From NCBI GenBank assembly GCA_038526245.1, contig JBCBGZ010000005.1, forward strand, positions 1 to 64,000: a DNA stretch of 64,000 nucleotides, written 5' to 3'. A program made the position numbers and the translations under genes. Under the pieces are notes generated by a model. That model saw nothing but the letters and a program-made list of their open reading frames with translations. It was not told where the DNA came from and did no database searches. The DNA comes from UBA5336 sp038526245. Lineage in GTDB: Bacteria; Pseudomonadota; Alphaproteobacteria; Caulobacterales; Hyphomonadaceae. This document shows, piece by piece, positions 61,564-64,000 of this stretch; within the stretch, counting starts at the first letter, position 1, and each line of letters starts with the position of its first letter.

Positions 61564-62892
61564 TCAGCGAGCGCCCAAGTTGACCATCAGTTTGGAAATC
61601 GCGTGGACAAAATTGTTTGGCGCGATTTCCTGCTCGCCCGTCCATGTGATGTTCGGGAAGCGCGTCAGAATTTGGCTGTAGGCCGCTTCAAGCTGCATGT
61701 TTGCAACACGCTGACCCAGGCAGACATGGGGGCCGATGCCAAAGGCGATATGGTCCTTCGCATTTTCACGTGACACGTCGAACTGGTCCGGGTTTGAAAA
61801 CACGGAAGGATCGCGGTTTGCAGCGCCATAATACATTACGACTTTTTCGCCCTCGGCGATGGTCTGTCCGCGCAGGACCGTATCGCGGGTCGCCGTGCGC
61901 CGCATATACATGACCGGGCTGACCATTCGGATGGCCTCATGCACCATGTTTCCATGAAGGTCCGGGGAGTCGATCAGGCGGGCCTTTTGATCCGGGAACT
62001 CGGTCAACAGTCGCATAGTGCCCGACAGTGAGTTGCGCGTGGTGTCATTGCCGGCGAACACAATAAGAAGCCAGGACCCGTCGAGGAATTCATCGGACAG
62101 CAATTCGCCGTCGATTTTGGCATTTGCGATGGATGAGAGCAGGTCGTTTCTGGGCTCTGCCCGGCGCGCGAGCAGTTCGCGTTTTCCGAACTCGAACATC
62201 TCAAGCACGTTCTGAACGAAGTCCCCAAAGAAAGCGGGATCGATGTCGTCGCCTTGCGCCATCGTGTGTCCGGCGACTTCCAGATAATGCATCCACTTAA
62301 CAAGCTTGGGTCTGTCAGCGGGCGCAACACCGAGGATTTCACACAGCGTGAACAGGGGAAGCTCCGCTGAGAACATCTCAACCATATCCACGACTGGGCC
62401 AGCTTGTTCCATCCCGTCCAGAAGCAGTGAGACATGCTCGTCTACCCGCTTGCGCAGCTCAGAGATGTATGTGGGCGTGAAGAATGGCATATGCTCGCGG
62501 CGCAAGGGCATATGGTAGGGCTGATCGAGACAAATCATGGTGTCGAGAGAGGCCCGATGGAGCAGGGGGTGGCGCCCCTCGGGCATCCCGTAATTCATCA
62601 GGATGCCACCCCGCTGAGAGCTGAATGTGGTGGTATCGAGCTCAACCTGGCGGATGTCGTCATAGCGCGTCAGCGCCCAGAAACCCGAACCGAGGCCTTC
62701 TTCTTCAGGATGCCAGTAGACGGGCGCGTGTTCCCGCAAATCCGCAAAGGCACTGAACGGTTGGCCTTTTAGGAAAGGTTCCCAATGGCCGAGATTGACG
62801 GCGCTTTTGTGGTCGAACACCGGAGCATTAGCGGGGCCGCGCGGTTGGTCTCGTTCTTCCTGTGCCGTTTCGGAGACGTTAGTAAAGGCCAT
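61564..62892 (-). CDS. cytochrome P450
   Basis: 442-residue soluble bacterial P450. I-helix motif AGNDTTR, ExxR in EAIRMV, heme-binding FGIGPHVCLGQRVAN with the Cys ligand. It resembles CYP families that hydroxylate terpenes or fatty-acid/steroid-like compounds; I do not assign a family number. Redox partners (ferredoxin, reductase) are not next to it. It is 30 bases after the rluB-like gene's stop side and reads the same direction. Confidence 0.94.
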   Translation of the reverse strand: MAFTNVSETAQEERDQPRGPANAPVFDHKSAVNLGHWEPFLKGQPFSAFADLREHAPVYWHPEEEGLGSGFWALTRYDDIRQVELDTTTFSSQRGGILMNYGMPEGRHPLLHRASLDTMICLDQPYHMPLRREHMPFFTPTYISELRKRVDEHVSLLLDGMEQAGPVVDMVEMFSAELPLFTLCEILGVAPADRPKLVKWMHYLEVAGHTMAQGDDIDPAFFGDFVQNVLEMFEFGKRELLARRAEPRNDLLSSIANAKIDGELLSDEFLDGSWLLIVFAGNDTTRNSLSGTMRLLTEFPDQKARLIDSPDLHGNMVHEAIRMVSPVMYMRRTATRDTVLRGQTIAEGEKVVMYYGAANRDPSVFSNPDQFDVSRENAKDHIAFGIGPHVCLGQRVANMQLEAAYSQILTRFPNITWTGEQEIAPNNFVHAISKLMVNLGAR

Positions 62893-62922
62893 TGGGGGGC
62901 TCCTCCAGATCTTCTTTTGATC

Positions 62923-63834
62923 CTAGGATGCACCTTTGCGTGGCTTTCTGCCAGTCCGCTTGTTTCGAGTTGGTTTTCGGGGAGCACCTCGTGGATCTTC
63001 CCGCGCTGGCGCGAGGAACGAGGAGAGCTCTGTCTGCAACTGAGCCGCTGACACTTCTTCGACGGCGCCAGGTTTCAGGCCGCCCAGCTCAAGTGGACCA
63101 TACGCGACGCGAATAAGCCGGTTTACCTGCAAGCCAACGGCCTCCAGCGCGCGGCGCACCTCTCGCTTTTTACCTTCCTGAAGAGACACATTCAGCCAGG
63201 CGTTTGCGCCCGTTTCCTGATCGAGCACGGCTTCGATTGCGCCGAAACGTTCGCCGTCGACCGTTATACCACTTGCGAGACGCGCGAGTTTTTCAGGGGC
63301 GACTTTGCCATATGCCCGGGCTCGATAGCGACGCACCATTCCGTTGCCCGGCTTTTCCAGTTTGCGGGCCAACTCGCCATCATTGGTAAGCAGAAGCAGG
63401 CCTTCCGTGTTCAGGTCCAGGCGTCCGATGGTGACCGTTCGGGGCAGCGTTTTCGGTAGCTCGTCAAATATGGTTCGCCGTCCACCCGGGTCTGAATTGG
63501 TCGTAATCAAGCCTGCAGGTTTGTGATAGCGCCAAAGACGGGTGGCCTCTGGTGCTTCAATGACAAGCCCGTGGACGCGAATGTCCTCGCTACCGGTGAC
63601 CTTTTCGGCCGGCGTTTTCACTTTCCGGCCATTGATGCTGACCTTGCCTTCGGCAATCAGCACTTCACAGGCCCGGCGGGAGGCTACGCCAGCTCTTGCG
63701 AGGTATTTTGCGATTCGCTCTCCAGGCGCCGTTTCCCCAAACTGTGGGGCGCTGGGTTTAGTCTTCGGGCGAGACGGACGTGCAGCGCGAGGAGGGCGCG
63801 CGGTCCGGCGGCCCGTCTCTCGACGCTCCGTCAT
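62923..63834 (-). CDS. rluB: pseudouridine synthase, RluB/RsuA family
   Basis: 303 residues. S4 domain (RIAKYLARAGVASRRACEVLIAEGKVSINGRKV) followed by the RsuA/RluB catalytic domain with GRLDLNTEGLLLLTNDGEL (catalytic Asp) and LQEGKKREVRRALEAVGLQVNRLIRVAYG. Long basic, Pro/Arg-rich tails at both ends suggest RNA contact. RluB modifies 23S rRNA U2605. RluE/F relatives cannot be excluded but the S4 and length favour RluB. Confidence 0.9.
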   Translation of the reverse strand: MTERRETGRRTARPPRAARPSRPKTKPSAPQFGETAPGERIAKYLARAGVASRRACEVLIAEGKVSINGRKVKTPAEKVTGSEDIRVHGLVIEAPEATRLWRYHKPAGLITTNSDPGGRRTIFDELPKTLPRTVTIGRLDLNTEGLLLLTNDGELARKLEKPGNGMVRRYRARAYGKVAPEKLARLASGITVDGERFGAIEAVLDQETGANAWLNVSLQEGKKREVRRALEAVGLQVNRLIRVAYGPLELGGLKPGAVEEVSAAQLQTELSSFLAPAREDPRGAPRKPTRNKRTGRKPRKGAS

Positions 63835-63846
63835 GGAAAGTAGGTC

Positions 63847-64000
63847 CTAGTTGCTGGCGACGTAGTGGATCAAGGGTGCGGAGATCGCAAGCCCGAGGAC
63901 CAGTTCCGTGACAATCCAAGTGGGGTTCATGGCGGGCGCACGCAGTTTTTCCATGTCGAACAGCAGAGACGCTGTCCGTCCGATAGCGGCACCGAACCAT
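63847..64000 (-). CDS. partial hypothetical protein, C-terminal end
   Basis: An open frame enters from the right edge and stops 13 bases after the rluB start side. About 51 residues are visible: hydrophobic segments LVLGLAISAPLIHYVASN end it, with a short charged stretch FDMEKLRAPAMNP before. It looks like the end of a membrane protein. No family assigned; the start is outside the window. Confidence 0.5.
   Translation of the reverse strand, partial: WFGAAIGRTASLLFDMEKLRAPAMNPTWIVTELVLGLAISAPLIHYVASN

Noticed and set aside
63758..64000. Alternative 80-residue minus-strand frame at the right edge
   Set aside because: It overlaps rluB and is Arg/His-rich; the other frame gives a hydrophobic C-terminus with a stop close to rluB and is more likely coding.

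Overview
The window reads as a gene-dense stretch of an alphaproteobacterial chromosome, probably from the Caulobacterales/Maricaulales/Hyphomonadales side of the class. Support: a GTTC-N7-GTTC LexA operator in front of lexA; gene orders I know from that class (panB/YfgM-like/bamB/der, gltA-gltX beside comEC and lexA, ppiD-trpE-trpG, tpiA-secG-pyrG, pmbA-IMPase-DUF4170, ubiA-rsmE-gshA); an LdtR-type MarR regulator and a CtpA-like phosphatase. The genus cannot be told from the sequence alone. No tRNA, rRNA, CRISPR array, prophage or insertion sequence was found. No gap without a gene exceeds about 200 bases; the longest (52646-52835) holds a candidate operator.

Layout: 0-2.3 kb, DUF4212/sodium-solute symporter pair (cut by the left edge) and a small membrane protein; 2.3-8.9 kb, an orphan outer-membrane efflux lipoprotein, an NnrU-like protein, panB, YfgM-like, bamB, der; 9-14.6 kb, gltA and gltX facing comEC, then lexA; 14.6-21.5 kb, trpC, trpD, a lipoprotein methyltransferase on the opposite strand, trpG, trpE, a PpiD-like foldase; 21.6-24.9 kb, tpiA, secG, pyrG, rpmF; 25-27.6 kb, small unknowns, a GNAT, hemB; 27.7-29.8 kb, a tandem pair of membrane-anchored TIR proteins; 29.8-33.6 kb, a GNAT, acyl-CoA dehydrogenase, TauD-type oxygenase and 3-hydroxyisobutyryl-CoA hydrolase; 33.7-36.9 kb, LdtR-like regulator and a group of envelope proteins; 36.9-41.2 kb, pmbA, an IMPase-DUF4170 in-frame fusion and an ABC exporter with no normal start codon; 41.2-46.6 kb, DsbA-like, DUF2237, a desaturase, ubiA, rsmE, gshA; 46.7-54.9 kb, a POT transporter, tldD, alr, MlaE/MlaF, and a TetR-acyltransferase-CarF lipid cassette; 55-64 kb, purD, ACT-like, APH-like kinase, MmcQ-like, amidohydrolase, SOUL, OmpA, P450, rluB and a partial gene.

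Most genes are housekeeping: amino-acid, cofactor, nucleotide and cell-envelope functions. The points that stand out are the tandem TIR-transmembrane pair with conserved catalytic-position glutamates, the ABC exporter whose best start is an AUC codon behind a well-placed Shine-Dalgarno, the in-frame IMPase-DUF4170 fusion, a repeated TAGACCAAAG element near the left end, a perfect inverted repeat over the LdtR-like start, and the lipid cassette that includes a plasmalogen-desaturase (CarF) homologue.
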